A stretch of 64,000 nt of DNA from contig NZ_JAOQNG010000010.1 in the NCBI RefSeq assembly GCF_025961225.1, positions 1,478,501-1,542,500 on the forward strand. Direction: 5' to 3'. The DNA comes from Azospirillum canadense. GTDB taxonomy: Bacteria > Pseudomonadota > Alphaproteobacteria > Azospirillales > Azospirillaceae. A model generated the notes under the pieces. It ran no database searches and had not been told where the DNA came from. It worked only from the letters and a program-made list of their open reading frames with translations. Shown piece after piece: positions 16,546 to 26,202 of this stretch. Both the position numbers and the translations under genes were made by a program. How positions within the stretch are numbered: the first letter of the stretch is position 1; each line of letters starts with the position of its first letter.

Positions 16546-17901
16546 ATGTCGCGCTCGATTCGCGAGCGACGGGTGGGCCCTTCCTTGGACGACGTCCTGA
16601 CCACGGCGCGCGGCCTTCTCGCCGCGCGTCATTACAAGCACGCGCTGCGCCTGCTGGCTTCCTCCGGACTGTCCGGGGTGGAGCATGACCGGCTGACCGG
16701 CGCAGCGGAGCTCGGCCGGCGCGACCACGCCGCCGCGCTGCGCCATCTGCGCCGGGCGCTGGCCCAGGCGCCGGAGGACCTGGAGACCCTGTTCCACCTC
16801 GGCCACGCCACCCTGGCCGCGGGCGACCGGCTGCACGCCGTCCGCCTGTTCGAGCGCGTGGCCGCCGCCTCCCCCGGCTTCCCGGGCCTGCGCGAGGCGC
16901 TGGCCGGCGCCTACCGCCGCGACGCGCTCTACCACGAGGCGCTGCGCGTGACGGACGAGGCGCTGGCCGCGGGCAACCGCGGCGCCGACATCCTGTACGA
17001 GCGGGCGCTCAGCCTCGCCCACCTCGGCGACGCCGCTGGGGCGCTCGCCACCCACGACGAGCGGCTGGCCGACGACCCGGAGCACGCCGCGGCTTGGTTC
17101 GGCAGCCACGCAGCGGCGCTGGACCTGCACGGCACCGACGACGCGCTGCGCCGCCTGCGCCGCGCCGCGGAATGCCCGGGTGCCGCCGGCAAATATTGGG
17201 GTTTCCTGTGCGCCTATCTGCGGCTGCTCGGCCGCGACAGTGAAGCCGACGCGCTGTTCGACGCGAAGGTCGCCGGCCACTCGAAGCGGCTGCCGCTGGT
17301 GGAGGCCGTGGCCACGCTGCGCCCGCACATGGCCGCCAGCGCACGCCTGTTCGGCGTCGGCGCCAACCTGCTGCGCCACGCGTTGGACCTTGCGACGCTC
17401 TCCGGCCTCGTCCTGGAGTTCGGCGTCCGCCGCGGCACCTCGATCAACCAAATCGCCGAAGCGGTGCCGGACGACACCGTCCACGGCTTCGACTCCTTTG
17501 AGGGCCTGCCGGAGGCCTGGGTGAACGAGCCGCAGGGCGTGCTGTCCACCGGCAAGCAGCTGCCGCCGGTGCCGTCCAACGTGGTGTTGCACGCGGGCTG
17601 GTTCGAGGACACGCTGCCGCATTTCCTGGCGGCTCATGGCGGGCCGGTGCGCTTCGTCAACGTGGACAGCGACATCTACTCGTCGGCCAAGACCGTTCTG
17701 ACCGCGCTCGCCCCACGCTTCCGCGTCGGCACGGTGCTGGTCTTCGACGAGTTCATCGGCAACCGGACCTGGCGCGACGACGAATACAAGGCCTTCCACG
17801 AATACGCGAAGGAGCACCGCGCATCCTTCGAGGTCGTCGCCGTCAACCTGTTCACCAAACAGGTCGCGATCCGCCTGACGGGGATCGGGAAGGCCGGCTG
17901 A
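16546..17901 (+). CDS. TPR-containing class I methyltransferase
   Basis: A 451-residue cytoplasmic protein in two halves. Residues 15-240 are alpha-helical TPR-like repeats (DDVLTTARGLLAARHYKHAL; ALRHLRRALAQAPEDLETLF). Residues 270-445 form a methyltransferase domain of the TylF/MycF type: LVLEFGVRRGTSINQIAE is the SAM motif, FDSFEGLPEAW is characteristic, and VRFVNVDSDIYSSAKTVL with VLVFDEFIG supplies likely metal-binding acidic residues. TylF-type enzymes methylate sugar hydroxyls, so a role in surface-glycan modification is possible but unproven. It starts 35 bases after the SDR gene and may be co-transcribed. Confidence 0.82.
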   Translation: MSRSIRERRVGPSLDDVLTTARGLLAARHYKHALRLLASSGLSGVEHDRLTGAAELGRRDHAAALRHLRRALAQAPEDLETLFHLGHATLAAGDRLHAVRLFERVAAASPGFPGLREALAGAYRRDALYHEALRVTDEALAAGNRGADILYERALSLAHLGDAAGALATHDERLADDPEHAAAWFGSHAAALDLHGTDDALRRLRRAAECPGAAGKYWGFLCAYLRLLGRDSEADALFDAKVAGHSKRLPLVEAVATLRPHMAASARLFGVGANLLRHALDLATLSGLVLEFGVRRGTSINQIAEAVPDDTVHGFDSFEGLPEAWVNEPQGVLSTGKQLPPVPSNVVLHAGWFEDTLPHFLAAHGGPVRFVNVDSDIYSSAKTVLTALAPRFRVGTVLVFDEFIGNRTWRDDEYKAFHEYAKEHRASFEVVAVNLFTKQVAIRLTGIGKAG

Positions 17902-17923
17902 CGGGAACCGGGCAAGGGGGATT

Positions 17924-18004
17924 CACCACCAAGGCACCAAGACACCAAGAGTCCACGCCGTGCCGGGCGCGAGGATTCTTGGTGCCCTGGTGTCTTGGTG
18001 GTGA
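17924..18004. repeat. Family B intergenic palindrome (caccaccaag type), copy 2
   Basis: It begins caccaccaaggcaccaaga and ends cttggtggtg, with long imperfect inverted arms. It is a close match to the reverse complement of 11842-11922, so the two copies lie in opposite orientation. It sits between convergent genes. Confidence 0.75.
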
Positions 18005-18056
18005 AAATCTCCCGCGCCTCGCCCTCCCCCATGGCGGAGGAGGGCTCGCTGCGTGG

Positions 18057-18530
18057 TTACGACACGATGCGCCAGGAGCCGTCCGGCTGCTGGCAGGCGG
18101 TGCCGTTGGCCTGCTGGGCGCGGCCGTTGACGTAGACGGTCTGCTGGTACTCGCGGCAATAGGCGCCGCTGCTGTCGCGGCCGTCGCGGACCGGCGTGAT
18201 GGTGCCGCGGTTGCCCGATTCCGGGTTGTTCCACTGGATGGTCGAGCCCATCGGGGCCGCGTAGGCTTGGCTGGCCGCCTGCTGGGCGTAGCCCTCGTCC
18301 GCACGGTCCAGCGACTTGCCGAACTCGCTGCCGGCGTAGGCGCCAAGCAGGGTGCCGACGCCGGTGGCGATCAGCTTGCCGGTGCCGCCGCCGAACCGCG
18401 AACCGAGCGCGCCGCCCGCAACGGCGCCGCCGACGGCGCCGACGGTCTGCTTGGTCCCGTAGCCGTTGCCGCTCTGAGAGCAGCCGGCCAGCGACAGGGC
18501 GATGATGGCGGTAACAGCGATCTTCTTCAT
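18057..18530 (-). CDS. Glycine-zipper lipoprotein (17-kDa antigen-like)
   Basis: A 157-residue predicted lipoprotein. The signal peptide ends in lipobox LAGC (Cys17). A glycine-zipper 2TM domain follows at about 28-72 (VGAVGGAVAGGALGSRFGG, IATGVGTLLGAYAGSEFG). The C-terminal domain, with two cysteines (YCREYQQTVYVNG, ACQQPDGSWRIV), is the surface-antigen-like domain typical of 17-kDa rickettsial-type antigens. It likely sits in the outer membrane with an envelope structural role. The start at 18530 follows an agagg ribosome site. Confidence 0.87.
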   Translation of the reverse strand: MKKIAVTAIIALSLAGCSQSGNGYGTKQTVGAVGGAVAGGALGSRFGGGTGKLIATGVGTLLGAYAGSEFGKSLDRADEGYAQQAASQAYAAPMGSTIQWNNPESGNRGTITPVRDGRDSSGAYCREYQQTVYVNGRAQQANGTACQQPDGSWRIVS

Positions 18531-18794
18531 GGAAAGCATGCCTCTTGGTTCTTGGCGTACGCCTTCAACACGCGGGACGGCCTCTTCTTCCATGGCCTTT
18601 TTGCGGTCTCGTGCGCACGGCTCCCGAACCGCCCCACCCTCACGGGGGGCGGCGGACGCGGATAGAAACACAGGAAGGCGTGACCGCGGCTGTTACCAAA
18701 AGCGGCCTCTTGCGTGTTACTAAAATGGCGCACAAATGTCGTACGTCCCTCGCCATGCTCGCGTCTGTTGAGCACACAATGAGGGAACCAACCG

Positions 18795-21467
18795 ATGGCT
18801 ACGACCACCACGGGCCAGAACGACGCCAAGATTGTCGTGAACGCCTATGGGCAGTCCGCCGGAGGCATCTGGCCGCACTTCCGCCTGCTGATCGACGGCG
18901 TCGACGCCGGCCAGGCAACCGTCAGCGCGGCCAGCCCGTCTGCCTATACCTTTTCCGCGCCGGTCTCCGCCGCCCAGGCGCACAAGCTGCAGATCGTCTA
19001 TGACAACGACGGCAGCGCCGGTGGCCAGGACCGCAACCTGTTCGTCCGTTCCGTCGTCGTGAACGGCAACACGCTGTCCCCGAACCAGGGCACCTACGAC
19101 AAGGGCGCCATTGACGGCAAGGACATCATCACCGGGCAGGAAGGCCTGTACTGGCCGGGCGCGCTGAACTTCGCGACGCCGGCCTCCTACTACCCGGCCA
19201 CCGCCGCCTCCGCGGCCAAGTCGACCATCACCGTGAACGCGCAAGGGCTTGCCGCGGGCGGGGTGAACGCGCACTTCAACCTGCTGGTCGACGGCAAGAA
19301 GGTCGGCGAGGGCACGGTCGGCACGTCCGCCAAGGACTACAGCTTCTCCGTGGACGCCACTCCCGGCGCCGCGCACAAGGTGCAGGTGCAGTACGACAAC
19401 GACGCGGTGGTCAACGGCCAGGACCGCTCGCTGATCGTCAACAAGATCACCATCAACGGTACCGCCCACAACCCGACCGACAGCCTCGTCACCTACGACA
19501 AGGGTGCGCTGGACGGCGTCGACGTGGTCAAGGGTCAGTCCGGCATGTGGTGGAACGGCACCCTCCAGGTCGCCGCCCCGGCGTCGGAATTCCCGGCGAC
19601 CACCACCCCGACGGCCCCGACCGCCGGCAACACCAGCATCACGGTGAACGCGCAGGGCAACGCCGCGGGCGGCGTCAACGCGCACTTCAAGCTGCTGGTC
19701 GACGGCAAGGCCGTCGGCGAGGGCACGGCCGGCACCACCGCCAAGGACTACACCTTCAAGACCGACGTCACGCAGGGTCAGGCGCACAAGATCCAGATCC
19801 AGTACGACAACGACGCCGTCGTGAACGGGCAGGATCGCTCCCTGATCGTCAACAAGGTGACGATCAACGGCCACGCGGCGAACCCGACCGACAGTAACGT
19901 CACCTACGACAAGGGCGCGCTGGACGGTCAGGACGTCGTGAAGGGCCAGTCCGGCCTGTGGTGGAACGGCACCCTGCAGGTCGCGGCCGACAAGTCCTGG
20001 TTCCCCGGCACCAGCAGCGGTGGCGGCGATACGGGCGGCGGCACGACCACGCCGACCAACCCGACCACCCCCAACACGCCGACCGGCCCGGCCATCTACG
20101 TGGCGGCCAACGGCAAGGACAGTTGGTCGGGCAAGCTGGCGGCCCCGAACGCCGACGGCACCGACGGGCCGAAGGCCACGCTGGGTGCGGCCCGCGACGC
20201 CATGCGCGCCGACCCGAACATCGACACTACCTACGTCCGCGGCGGCGACTACCACGTGAAGGACGTGGTCTGGCTGGACAGCCAGGACAGCGGCGTGAAG
20301 TTCCTGGCCTACGGGTCGGAAAAGCCGGTGATCCACGGCGACAGCCAGGCGTCCGTCCTGATCGGCCTTGGCGGCGCCAAGAACGTGACGATCGACGGAC
20401 TGACGCTCACCGACACCCGCACGGACGGCCACGCGGTCTACGCCAACAACGCCTCGGGCCTGACCTTCACCGACAACACGGTGAAGGGCGGCGGCTACGG
20501 CATCACGGTGGAGGGCAGCGCCAACAGCCACGTCACCGGCAACACCTTCATCGGCACCGGTGCGGAGTCGATCTACGTGAAGGCCGGTTCCAACTTCACC
20601 GACGTGTCGGACAACCTGGTGCAGCGGCCGAACGCCGCCAACATCGGCGACGCCGGCATCTGGGTGAACGGCAGCTCCGACGTCACGGTCACGCACAACC
20701 AGGTCGAGAACACCCCGGCCAAGGCCATCGCCGTCGGCTCGGTGGAGACGACGGGCAGCGACGCCACCTACCGCGTCAGCATCACCGACAACAAGGTGAT
20801 CAACGCCAATCTGGCGACCAGCGACGGCGGCGGCATCTACCTGATCAACCGCCAGCAGGACCTGACCGGCGACATCGTCGCCCACAACGAGGTCACCGGC
20901 ACGTCGGTGTCCGGCGGGGGCGACCAGGTCAGCTGGGGCATCTACCTGGACGACTGGACCAGCGGCGCCAAGGTCGAGGACAACCTCGTCCACGGCAACA
21001 TCGGCGGCATCTTCCTGCACGGCGGCTGGAACAACACGGTCACCAACAACATCATGGCCGACAACTCCGGCGCCCAGATCGGCCTGCAGCAGAGCGTCGC
21101 CTGGGGCGGCTACAAGGGCCACGCGATGACCGGCAACTCCATCACGGAGAACATCATCGACGTGTCCAAGGGCTCGGCCGTGCACATCTACGGCCCGGGC
21201 AACGTCGGCACCTTCACCGGCAACATCTACAGCCACATCGACACCTCCAAGCAGCTGTTCGACGTGTGGCCGCAGGTGCTGGCGAGCGGGTCGACCGGCA
21301 AGCTGTCGGACTGGCAGGCGGCGGGCTACGACAAGACCGCGGTCGTGCTGGACCCGCACTTCACCGACGCGTCCCACGGCAACTACACGCTGGCGTCGGA
21401 CAGCGCGGCCTACGGCCACGGGTTCGACCACCTGCCGACGGACATCATCGGCCTGCTGACGACCTGA
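18795..21467 (+). CDS. Triple carbohydrate-binding-repeat, parallel beta-helix protein
   Basis: A large 890-residue protein. Residues 12-130, 143-262 and 280-398 are three homologous repeats; each has HF.LL(I/V)DG, YDND, GQDR, TYDKGA(I/L)DG and a final aromatic W. They resemble calcium-dependent xylan-binding modules of the CBM36/60 kind. A Gly/Thr/Pro linker (405-432) leads to residues 433-890, a right-handed beta-helix (IYVAANGKDSWSGKL start, many NN-containing coils) like pectate lyases and alginate epimerases. No signal peptide is visible (start MATTTTGQNDAK), so secretion would need a type I or other leaderless route; no GGxGxD calcium repeats are obvious. An extracellular polysaccharide-acting role is inference. 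Confidence 0.82.
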   Translation: MATTTTGQNDAKIVVNAYGQSAGGIWPHFRLLIDGVDAGQATVSAASPSAYTFSAPVSAAQAHKLQIVYDNDGSAGGQDRNLFVRSVVVNGNTLSPNQGTYDKGAIDGKDIITGQEGLYWPGALNFATPASYYPATAASAAKSTITVNAQGLAAGGVNAHFNLLVDGKKVGEGTVGTSAKDYSFSVDATPGAAHKVQVQYDNDAVVNGQDRSLIVNKITINGTAHNPTDSLVTYDKGALDGVDVVKGQSGMWWNGTLQVAAPASEFPATTTPTAPTAGNTSITVNAQGNAAGGVNAHFKLLVDGKAVGEGTAGTTAKDYTFKTDVTQGQAHKIQIQYDNDAVVNGQDRSLIVNKVTINGHAANPTDSNVTYDKGALDGQDVVKGQSGLWWNGTLQVAADKSWFPGTSSGGGDTGGGTTTPTNPTTPNTPTGPAIYVAANGKDSWSGKLAAPNADGTDGPKATLGAARDAMRADPNIDTTYVRGGDYHVKDVVWLDSQDSGVKFLAYGSEKPVIHGDSQASVLIGLGGAKNVTIDGLTLTDTRTDGHAVYANNASGLTFTDNTVKGGGYGITVEGSANSHVTGNTFIGTGAESIYVKAGSNFTDVSDNLVQRPNAANIGDAGIWVNGSSDVTVTHNQVENTPAKAIAVGSVETTGSDATYRVSITDNKVINANLATSDGGGIYLINRQQDLTGDIVAHNEVTGTSVSGGGDQVSWGIYLDDWTSGAKVEDNLVHGNIGGIFLHGGWNNTVTNNIMADNSGAQIGLQQSVAWGGYKGHAMTGNSITENIIDVSKGSAVHIYGPGNVGTFTGNIYSHIDTSKQLFDVWPQVLASGSTGKLSDWQAAGYDKTAVVLDPHFTDASHGNYTLASDSAAYGHGFDHLPTDIIGLLTT

Positions 21468-21486
21468 TCGGGACGGGGGCGCGGTT

Positions 21487-21585
21487 GCCCCCTCCCTAGC
21501 CCTCCCCCTCTTCGAGGGAGAGGGAACTGCCGCCGCGACGCACGGCCCCCTCCACCTCGAAGAGGGGGAGGGTTGGGGAGGGGGC
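21487..21585. repeat. Family A GC-rich intergenic palindrome, copy 2
   Basis: Inverted ends (gccccctccctagccctccc / gggagggttggggagggggc) flank ctcttcgaggg / cctcgaagagg inner arms. It is a short form of the family seen at 4760. It follows the beta-helix gene and precedes the chemosensory operon. Confidence 0.7.
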
Positions 21586-21716
21586 AATGCACTTCCTCCC
21601 CTATCCCCAACTTGGGCTGGGCTCTTTGCCTTTCGTGGTATTTCCAACACAGATGCGATGCGTCATGTTCTGCGCCGGTTTCGACTCCCCCCGATCGGCA
21701 GGAACAGCATCCGCCC

Positions 21717-22289
21717 ATGGTTGCGACGGCAGCGGCGACACGGAACGTGGTTTTTTCCGTTTCCGGCAGGGTTCTCGCCCTGCCGGCGGACGCCGTTCGC
21801 CGTGTCCTGCCGCTGCCGCGCCTTGACAGCCCGCCGGCCGCCCCACCGGTGGTCGCGGGCCTGTTCCGCCACCGGGACCAGACCGTCCCGGTCCTCCGAC
21901 TCGACATTCTGCTGGGCTTTGACCCGGCGCCGGCGGCTCTCTACGCGCCGCTTCTGCTGATCGAGCGGGAGGAGCGGCCGCTCGCCCTGCTGGTGGACCG
22001 CATCTTCGACATCGTGCCGGTGCCGGAATCCATGCTTCTGGAGACCGACGCAGCGCTGTCCTTCAACGGCTGCGCCGTGGGTGGCTTCCCGTTCGGCGCC
22101 GGCAACGCCACCCTGCTCGACCCCGAACGCCTGCTGACGGAGACCGAGGGCCGACTGCTCGCCGCCTTCCAGGATCTGGCGGACGAGCGCGCGGCACGGT
22201 GGCAGCCGGCCGCTTCCGAACCGGCTGCTTCCGAATCCGCCGCCTCCGAACCTGCCGAAGCGGAAGACGCTGCGGAGCCGACGTCATGA
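21717..22289 (+). CDS. CheW-domain coupling protein (WspB-like)
   Basis: A 190-residue adaptor with one CheW domain (residues 8-150): FSVSGRVLALPADAVRRVLP at the start, VVAGLFRHRDQTVPVLRLD in the middle and LLIEREERPLALLVDRI later. The C-terminal 35 residues are an Ala/Glu/Pro/Ser-rich tail. CheW proteins link chemoreceptors to CheA. It is the first gene of a tightly packed operon; its stop overlaps the next start (ATGA). Order and type match WspB of Wsp-like systems. Confidence 0.87.
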   Translation: MVATAAATRNVVFSVSGRVLALPADAVRRVLPLPRLDSPPAAPPVVAGLFRHRDQTVPVLRLDILLGFDPAPAALYAPLLLIEREERPLALLVDRIFDIVPVPESMLLETDAALSFNGCAVGGFPFGAGNATLLDPERLLTETEGRLLAAFQDLADERAARWQPAASEPAASESAASEPAEAEDAAEPTS

Positions 22290-23704
22290 ACCGCGTCGAC
22301 GCCGTCCTGCACGATCCCGTCTTTCCCCGCCTGAAATCGACCGTGATCGAAGCCACCGGGCTCGCCTACTACGCCGACAAGGACCAAGCGCTGGCGGAGC
22401 GGGTCAGCCGCCGGCTGGCCGACCGGTCGATGACGGGGCTTGCCGGCTATCTGGCGATCCTGAACGCCGAGGGGCCGGCCGGCCCGGAATACCAAGCGCT
22501 GATCAACGAGCTGACGGTCGGCGAAACCTTCTTCTTCCGCTACGCGGAGCAGTTCGAGGCGCTGTGCGCCGTCGCCATCCCGGAATGCCTGCGCCGCAAC
22601 CGCGACAGCCGCATCCTGCGGATCTGGAGCGCGGGCTGCTCCATCGGGCCGGAAGCCTACACGCTGGAAATCCTGCTGAAGCGCCACTTCGCGGAGCAGC
22701 TGCGCGACTGGCAGGTCGCCATCATCGGCACCGACATCAACGCCACCTTCATCGACGCGGCCCGGCGCGGCGTCTACGGCAACTGGGCTGTGCGCGGCCT
22801 GCCGCCCGCCGTGCTGGAGGAATGCTTCGACCGCCGCGGCGACCAGTTGGCGGTGAAGCTGAAGTTCCGGGAATGGACGACCTTCTCCGTCTTCAACCTG
22901 GTCGAAGGGACCCTGCCCAACTACCCGCGCGGGCTCGGCGCGCTGGACGTCGTGCTGTGCCGCAACGTCATGATCTATTTCGACGAGGCCACGCGCGGCC
23001 GCCTGCTGGAAGGGCTGCACGCGGCGCTGGCGCCGAACGGCTGGCTGGTGGTCGGCCACGCCGAGACCGGGCCGCAGGTGAACGCCCTGTTCACACCCGT
23101 GCCGGTTCCCGGCGCCACGCTCTACCGCAAGCCCCTGCCCGGCTGCACCCCGGCGCCCGCGCTTCCGAACCTGTCGGCCGCCCCTGAACCGTCCTCCGCC
23201 GAGCCGCCGAGCCGACGCGCCGCCCGCACGGCGAAGCCCGCCATCCGCCCGCCGGCCAGTCCAATCGACCCCCTGCCCTCCCCGTCCCCGGCTCCCCCTC
23301 CCGCCCCGGCCCGGCCGCCGGAGCCGCGCCCGACCGACCCCATGTCCGAAGGGGACCGTGCGGCGGCGCTGGAGGCCTGCCTGGCGTTGGCGGAGCGCAA
23401 CCGGCTCGACCCCGCGGTGCATTTCCGGCTGGGCCTGCTGGAGGAGGAGCTTGGGGTCGGCGACCCCGTCGCCGCCTTCAAGAAGGCGCTGTACCTGGAT
23501 TCCGGCTTCGCGCTGGCCGACTATCACCTCGCGCTGGCCTACTGGCGGCGCGGCAAGCTGGCGCCGGCGCAGCGGCATTTCCGCAACGCGCGGGCTGCGG
23601 TCGCCGACCGCGACGGCACCGACCTCGTCGCCGAGGGCGGCGGCCTGACCGTGGCGGAGCTGCGCAGCATGATCGACCTCTGGTTCTCCGGGGAGGAGGG
23701 GTGA
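22286..23704 (+). CDS. cheR: CheR methyltransferase with C-terminal TPRs (WspC-like)
   Basis: About 472 residues. CheR N-terminal helices (residues 5-75) precede the SAM-dependent catalytic domain (WSAGCSIGPEAYTLEILL, then LCRNVMIYFDE, residues 95-285). A Pro/Ala/Ser linker (290-375) and tetratricopeptide repeats (380-455) follow. It should methylate glutamates of the MCP encoded two genes on. CheR proteins with C-terminal TPRs are characteristic of Wsp/ACF systems rather than flagellar ones. Start and stop both overlap neighbouring genes by four or three bases, so translation is coupled. Confidence 0.93.
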   Translation: MNRVDAVLHDPVFPRLKSTVIEATGLAYYADKDQALAERVSRRLADRSMTGLAGYLAILNAEGPAGPEYQALINELTVGETFFFRYAEQFEALCAVAIPECLRRNRDSRILRIWSAGCSIGPEAYTLEILLKRHFAEQLRDWQVAIIGTDINATFIDAARRGVYGNWAVRGLPPAVLEECFDRRGDQLAVKLKFREWTTFSVFNLVEGTLPNYPRGLGALDVVLCRNVMIYFDEATRGRLLEGLHAALAPNGWLVVGHAETGPQVNALFTPVPVPGATLYRKPLPGCTPAPALPNLSAAPEPSSAEPPSRRAARTAKPAIRPPASPIDPLPSPSPAPPPAPARPPEPRPTDPMSEGDRAAALEACLALAERNRLDPAVHFRLGLLEEELGVGDPVAAFKKALYLDSGFALADYHLALAYWRRGKLAPAQRHFRNARAAVADRDGTDLVAEGGGLTVAELRSMIDLWFSGEEG

Positions 23705-24315
23705 TGGATTTCCTGTCCGGAACCGACCGCGATCTCGACGGCGACATCGACTGGGCCGCCGTCCGCGACCGGCTCGCCCGCACGCGGCAAGAGGCGGAGG
23801 AGTCCGGGGCCTTCGGCAGCGCCTGGGCCGACGCGCTGCTGCGCCGCCGCGCGGAGGAGTTGGCGGCGAGCGGCGCCCACGCACAGGACGAGGCGCCGGT
23901 CCTTCCCCTTCTGATCGGGCGCGGCGCCGACGGTCTGTACGGGCTGGAGCTGGCCCGGCTGGCCCGCGTGGTGCCGCTGCCGCGCGTGGCGCGGGTGCCC
24001 GGCGCGCCGCCGGACCTGCTGGGGCTGATCGCCATCGATGGGCGGATCATGCGCCTCTACGACGTGGACCGGCTGTGCGGGCGCACCGCCGTCCCGGCCG
24101 GCGGCGGTTTCGCGGTGGTCCTTCGAGGCGGCATGCGCCCGGTGGCCCTGCGCCTGCGCACCGTGGAAACCATCGTCGACCTGGATCTCGACGCGCTGCG
24201 CGCGAAGGCCCCGCCCGAGGCCGGACGTTTCGTCACCGCCGTCACGGACGGCCGGATCGCGGTGGTCGACGTGGCGGCGATCCTCGACCAGCTGAGGAGC
24301 ACGAAGGACGAATGA
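23704..24315 (+). CDS. Second CheW-domain coupling protein (WspD-like)
   Basis: A 203-residue adaptor. An N-terminal charged helical region (residues 1-60) precedes a CheW domain (LPLLIGRGADGLYGLELARL, then LLGLIAIDGRIMRLYDVDRL, residues 66-195). Two CheWs flanking a CheR-TPR is the Wsp operon layout, where the two CheWs assemble different parts of the array. Its ATG overlaps the cheR stop and its stop overlaps the MCP start. Confidence 0.87.
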   Translation: MDFLSGTDRDLDGDIDWAAVRDRLARTRQEAEESGAFGSAWADALLRRRAEELAASGAHAQDEAPVLPLLIGRGADGLYGLELARLARVVPLPRVARVPGAPPDLLGLIAIDGRIMRLYDVDRLCGRTAVPAGGGFAVVLRGGMRPVALRLRTVETIVDLDLDALRAKAPPEAGRFVTAVTDGRIAVVDVAAILDQLRSTKDE

Positions 24316-25988
24316 AACTCAAGGTCAAGCACAAGCTCATCGTCAGCTTCGGGATCCTCTGCCTGCTGACCACCGCGCTGGCAACCTTCCAGCTGATGCG
24401 CTTTTCCGACGCGCTGCGCGTGATGACGGCGATCTCCACCTACGACATCCAGGTTTCCGAAGCCGTGCGCGAGATCGAGGTGATGCAGAGCAACCTGCGC
24501 AGCATCCGCGAGACCGTGACGAACATGGCGGCGATGGCCAAGCTGGAAGGCCGCCCGCTGGAGATCGGGCCTCTGCGCCAGCGCTACGAGACGGGCGCCG
24601 CCCGCATGCTGGAGGAATCCGGCAAGCTGAAGGCGCTGACCACCGAGCTGGCCGGCCGCGGCATCACGGAGGACCGGCGCCGGGTCTGGAGCGACCTGAG
24701 CGGCGAGGTCGATGGCTTCGACCGGATCGCCCGGACGATCCTGGACGAAGCCCTGGGAATGATGCGGCGGTTCGACCAGGGCAACGGCGAGGAGTTCGTC
24801 CAGCGCCGCACCCGGCTGGACGAGATGCGCCAGACGCTCAACGACCGGCTCGGCCGGCTCCACGACCAAATCCACCGCCTGTCGGAAACCGGCCGGAACG
24901 ACATCCGCGCCATCTACGACGAGGCGCAGCAGGCCTCCATCATCGCGGTGCTGGTCGTGATCGGCTCCGCCATCGCCATCGCCTACCTGATGGGCAGTTC
25001 GATCACGCGGCGGCTTGGGACCGCGATCGGCTACGTCTCGCGCGTCGGCGACGGCGACCTGACGCGGGAGGTCACCGTGGACGGCGACGACGAGCTGGCC
25101 GAACTCGGCCAGCACCTCAACCAGATGACTTCCAACCTGCGCAGCATGGCCGCGACCACCCGCGCGACGGCGGAGAGCGTGCACGCGGCAACGGCGCAGA
25201 TCCGCGCCTCCACGCAGCAGCAGGCGGCCAGCGTGGCGCAGCAGCTGGCGGCAGTGGAAGAAACCACGGCGACGCTGAGCGAGATCACCGAGTCCGGCGC
25301 GCAGATCAACCGGCGCGCCCAGGACGTGGCGGAGAACGCCGAGGCCGCGGCGGCGACCAGCGACAACGGGCTGAAGGCGGTGGAGGACACCAACCAGGCG
25401 ATGGACGCCATCCGCGAGCAGGCGGAGGCGGTCGCCGAGAACATCGTCGTGCTGTCGGAGCGCACCCAGGCGATCGGCGAGATCATCCTGACCGTCAACG
25501 ACATCGCCGAACGCTCGCACCTCCTGGCGCTCAACGCCGCCATCGAGGCGGCGGCGGCCGGCGAGCACGGCCGCACCTTCGCCGTGGTGGCCAGCGAGAT
25601 CAAGAGCTTGGCCGACCAAGCCAAGGAGGCCACCGCGCAGGTCCGTTCCAACCTCAGCGAGATCCAGCACGGCATCAACGCGTCCGTCATGCTCACCGAG
25701 GAGGCGGTCAAGCGTGTGGGTGCCGGCAAGCGGCAGACCGACGCTACCCAGGCCACCATCCGCGATCTCGCCGAGAGCGTGCAGGAAAGCCTGCTCGCCT
25801 TCCAGCAGATCGTCGCCGGCACCAACCAGCAACAGATCGGCCTGGAGCAGGTGATCCAGGCGCTGCAGAACATCCGCGAGGCGAGCAGCCAGACCGCCGC
25901 CGGCACCCGCCAGCTGGAGGGTGCCGCCGCCAACCTCAACGACCTCGGCCAGGGCTTGGTCGAGGCCGTGCGGAACTACCGCGTGTGA
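24312..25988 (+). CDS. Methyl-accepting protein of the Wsp-like operon (WspA-like)
   Basis: A 558-residue receptor. A membrane segment lies at about 9-30 and a helical periplasmic sensor at 31-208. A second membrane segment (ASIIAVLVVIGSAIAIAYLM) lies at about 210-230, then HAMP (IGYVSRVGDGDLTREVTVDG) and a signalling domain from about 290. The tip reads IAERSHLLALNAAIEAAAAG, with Ala where most receptors have Arg. There is no C-terminal pentapeptide, consistent with CheR carrying its own TPR docking. The ligand or surface stimulus is unknown. Confidence 0.92.
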   Translation: MKLKVKHKLIVSFGILCLLTTALATFQLMRFSDALRVMTAISTYDIQVSEAVREIEVMQSNLRSIRETVTNMAAMAKLEGRPLEIGPLRQRYETGAARMLEESGKLKALTTELAGRGITEDRRRVWSDLSGEVDGFDRIARTILDEALGMMRRFDQGNGEEFVQRRTRLDEMRQTLNDRLGRLHDQIHRLSETGRNDIRAIYDEAQQASIIAVLVVIGSAIAIAYLMGSSITRRLGTAIGYVSRVGDGDLTREVTVDGDDELAELGQHLNQMTSNLRSMAATTRATAESVHAATAQIRASTQQQAASVAQQLAAVEETTATLSEITESGAQINRRAQDVAENAEAAAATSDNGLKAVEDTNQAMDAIREQAEAVAENIVVLSERTQAIGEIILTVNDIAERSHLLALNAAIEAAAAGEHGRTFAVVASEIKSLADQAKEATAQVRSNLSEIQHGINASVMLTEEAVKRVGAGKRQTDATQATIRDLAESVQESLLAFQQIVAGTNQQQIGLEQVIQALQNIREASSQTAAGTRQLEGAAANLNDLGQGLVEAVRNYRV

Positions 25989-26009
25989 TGGCCCGGGAGC
26001 GCGGCCATA

Positions 26010-26190
26010 AGCCCTTCCCCCCTCTGGCCTTTCCCGCAAGCGAAGCTTGCGCTGCCGGCGACAGGCGGCCTGTGGTCGCCGAGAGCGGGGGAAGGGTTGG
26101 GATGAGGGGGCGGCCGAAGGCCGATAACCCACAGCATTGCCGGCGTTTCCCCCTCACCCTGACCCTCTCCCCGGGGCGGAGAGGGAATTT
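26010..26190. repeat. Family A/C GC-rich palindromic element, copy 3
   Basis: It contains gcaagcgaagcttgc and a pair cttcccccctct / agcgggggaagg, followed by ggggcggccgaaggccg and ccctgaccctctccccgg. The second half resembles part of 47487-47700. It separates the MCP and cheA genes inside an otherwise overlapping operon, so transcription must cross it or restart after it. Confidence 0.65.
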
Positions 26191-26202
26191 GGGGGTGTCA
26201 CC

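Noticed and set aside
18720..21650. A 976-codon open frame on the minus strand
   Set aside because: It is antisense to the repeat/beta-helix protein; its composition (runs of Val, Gly, Arg, Asp) is the usual mirror of GC-rich coding DNA, and it has no domain.
24057..26132. A long minus-strand frame opposite the Wsp-like receptor
   Set aside because: It covers two well-supported genes on the plus strand and shows only shadow composition.
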